This document shows positions 15,852-17,006 of a stretch of 17,006 nt of DNA, piece by piece. Within the stretch, counting starts at the first letter, position 1, and every line of letters starts with the position of its first letter. Below the pieces are notes generated by a model, which saw only the letters and a program-made list of their open reading frames with translations, searched no databases and had not been told where the DNA came from. A program made the position numbers and the translations under genes. The stretch is taken from contig CAYWQQ010000011.1 in assembly GCA_964461005.1 (NCBI GenBank), forward strand, positions 1-17,006, written 5' to 3'. The DNA is from JAAZBI01 sp964461005. GTDB lineage: Bacteria; Bacillota_I; Bacilli_A; RF39; UBA660.

Positions 15852-15860
15852 ATTATATCA
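15852..15860 (-). promoter_or_regulatory. Candidate extended -10 box for mutS-argS
   Basis: TG-A-TATAAT on the minus strand in a TATGATATAAT 11-mer, between the pilin-operon hairpin and the mutS ribosome site (AGGTGA at 15841-15846). No -35. The predicted start (~15845) would fall on the ribosome site, giving a leader of about 10 nt. Confidence 0.45.
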
Positions 15861-15861
15861 T

Positions 15862-15892
15862 AAAATAAATAAGATACATAATGTATCTTATT
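15862..15892 (-). terminator. Hairpin at the end of the pilin genes
   Basis: An 11-bp stem (15868-15878 with 15882-15892), AATAAGATACA against TGTATCTTATT with a 3-nt loop, containing the stop codon of the second pilin gene (15888-15890). The T-run after it is broken (TATTTTA), so termination may be partial. Confidence 0.5.
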
Positions 15893-16442
15893 CACATGTA
15901 TCTATATTATTTTGAACAAACGCTGGTAAATATCCAGTTTGACGACTATCATATTGATGAATAATATTTATATCATAAGTATTATTATCTTTTAAATTTC
16001 TAATAGCAATTTTAATATTTAAAATTGTATTTAATTTAGTAATTGGCATTGTTAAAGTTGACGATTGATATGTAATAAAATCATTTATATTAGTTAAATT
16101 ATTTAAAAAATAATAACCATCTGGTAATCTTTCAGCTTTGTTGCCATACCTAATAGTTTTTTCTGTAGAATTAACGATTAATCTTTTTACATTTAAATCT
16201 TGAAAAACAATATCCAGACAGCTACAACCACAGATATTTACTCCATAAATTTTTCTTTGTAACAAATCTTTTTTCACATTATTTAAAATGGTTCCTCTAA
16301 CAATAGCAATTTCTGACATTTTTTCATATTGATCTATTTGATCAGTTAGATCAATTACTGTTTTAAACATTGCTAATGCTATTAATGAAATAATTACAAA
16401 ACTTACTAATAATTCGATTGTTGAAAATCCTAAATTTTTCAC
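15888..16442 (-). CDS. Type IV pilin-like protein with a CxCxC motif
   Basis: A 184-aa prepilin-like protein. The leader MKNLG is cut before Phe6 in the class III signal GFSTIELLVSF, with Glu10 at the +5 position required for assembly and N-methylation; residues 6-26 form the hydrophobic helix. The remainder is a secreted globular domain. Unusual are three cysteines in CGCSC (71, 73, 75) and a fourth at 183, all outside the membrane after export, which could form disulfides or bind metal. The start is GTG at 16442, with AGGTG 5-6 nt upstream overlapping the previous gene's TGA; no in-frame ATG precedes the signal. Probably a minor pseudopilin of a ComG-type DNA-uptake machine or type IV pilus; no ATPase or prepilin peptidase is in view. 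Confidence 0.82.
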   Translation of the reverse strand: MKNLGFSTIELLVSFVIISLIALAMFKTVIDLTDQIDQYEKMSEIAIVRGTILNNVKKDLLQRKIYGVNICGCSCLDIVFQDLNVKRLIVNSTEKTIRYGNKAERLPDGYYFLNNLTNINDFITYQSSTLTMPITKLNTILNIKIAIRNLKDNNTYDINIIHQYDSRQTGYLPAFVQNNIDTCE

Positions 16443-16451
16443 CTAATCACC

Positions 16452-16934
16452 TCAATTTAAAATTAAACTAGAATATTCACCATTACTAAATGACATAATA
16501 ATTCTATAATTTGAACTAGTATCAATAACTCTTAAAGATTTTAAAAATCTTAACATTCCTAAATCAATATTATAAGTTCCATAATAATTAATAATTGGTG
16601 AGACATCATAAACTGAAAAATATATTTTATTTATACCTAAGTCACTCAATAATTGTCCATAATATCCAGTAGAATCAAACTCATAACTTGTGATATCTAA
16701 AATGGGATTAGTACTTAAATCTGAAACTAAAGAAGTTATTCCTTCTTGATTTAAATATTCTTGAATTGTTTTAGCAGCATGAATAGTCTCTGAAGTATTG
16801 TATTTACTATTTAATTGATAGTTCTTTTGAGTTGTTGCTATTTGTGAATATAACATTACTAAAATTGTAATAACAATACCAACAATTGCAATTGTTTCAA
16901 TCAGAAAAAAACCTTGATTATTTAATTTTTTCAT
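16452..16934 (-). CDS. Type IV pilin-like protein (pseudopilin)
   Basis: A 160-aa prepilin-like protein. Its leader MKKLNNQG ends at the Gly8-Phe9 cleavage site of GFFLIETIAIVGIVI, with Glu13 at +5, followed by a hydrophobic helix to about residue 29. The secreted part (30-160) has no cysteine and no domain I can name. Its short positive leader and GFxxxE signal fit a minor pilin of a competence or pilus system. The stop TGA (16452-16454) overlaps the ribosome site of the next pilin gene, so the two are coupled. The ATG at 16934 has a CGAGGTGA site. The cluster may continue to the right, beyond the window, although a -10-like box in the 72 bp upstream could start a transcript here. Confidence 0.82.
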   Translation of the reverse strand: MKKLNNQGFFLIETIAIVGIVITILVMLYSQIATTQKNYQLNSKYNTSETIHAAKTIQEYLNQEGITSLVSDLSTNPILDITSYEFDSTGYYGQLLSDLGINKIYFSVYDVSPIINYYGTYNIDLGMLRFLKSLRVIDTSSNYRIIMSFSNGEYSSLILN

Positions 16935-16963
16935 TTTATCACCTCGGATTATTGCTATTAAAC

Positions 16964-16987
16964 TATTTTTATTATATAATAAAAATA
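16964..16987. repeat. 24-bp perfect palindrome upstream of the pilin genes
   Basis: TATTTTTATTAT followed by its exact reverse complement, with no spacer. It contains a TATAAT hexamer on the minus strand (16971-16976) about 30 nt upstream of the first pilin ATG. It could be a -10 region overlapped by an operator, the terminator of an upstream gene, or chance in all-AT sequence. Confidence 0.4.
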
Positions 16988-17006
16988 AGATAAATACTAG
17001 ATATTA

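Noticed and set aside
16440..16453. Tandem AGGTG copies before the second pilin gene as a special regulatory repeat
   Set aside because: One copy is the ribosome site and the other supplies the GTG start codon; translation initiation explains both.
1..17006. Mycoplasma-type genetic code (UGA as Trp), suggested by the very low GC
   Set aside because: Conserved Trp positions use TGG, and TGA terminates radC and the first pilin gene, so the standard bacterial code applies.
1..17006. Mobile elements, CRISPR arrays, phage or defence genes
   Set aside because: No transposase, repeat array, integrase or known defence family was seen; all genes are housekeeping, envelope or pilin-like.

Overview
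The window is a compact, very AT-rich stretch of bacterial chromosome in which every supported gene lies on the minus strand, so it reads from the right edge to the left. UGG is used for Trp and UGA appears as a stop (radC and the first pilin gene), so the code is the standard bacterial one and not the Mycoplasma UGA-Trp code. Gene content points to a low-GC Firmicute of the Bacilli/Mollicutes-related kind: an L27 with the cleavable Firmicutes N-terminus beside its Prp protease, a T-box leader, an L21-type leader, a LiaF-like envelope protein, and AGGTG-type Shine-Dalgarno sites throughout. A gut-type uncultured Bacilli lineage is my guess, not something the sequence proves.

Reading order, right to left. 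(1) Two type IV pilin-like (pseudopilin) genes, 15888-16934, probably the end of a larger pilin or competence-type operon beyond the right edge. (2) mutS and argS, overlapping by 8 bp, then a LiaF-like membrane protein. mutS carries a 42-base run of Ns. (3) A tRNA-Val-type T-box leader with its terminator (10671-10873), then an HD-domain hydrolase gene overlapping valS, followed by proS. (4) radC. (5) A four-helix membrane protein of unknown function overlapping a short-chain dehydrogenase. (6) The ribosomal operon rplU-prp-rpmA behind a strong promoter and an L21-type leader. (7) obgE, then ruvA and the start of ruvB, which runs off the left edge.

The genes are mostly translation (three tRNA synthetases, two ribosomal proteins, the Obg GTPase) and DNA repair or recombination (MutS, RadC, RuvAB). 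Intergenic space is minimal: terminator hairpins sit on top of stop codons, and candidate extended -10 boxes lie only 5-9 nt from the Shine-Dalgarno site of several genes, which would give unusually short 5' leaders. There is no gene-free stretch above 300 bp. I found no CRISPR array, transposon, phage gene, tRNA or rRNA. I do not see a wholly new multigene system. The best leads are the HD gene inside a valine T-box operon, the recurrent short-leader promoter arrangement, the CxCxC pseudopilin and the unknown membrane protein/SDR pair.
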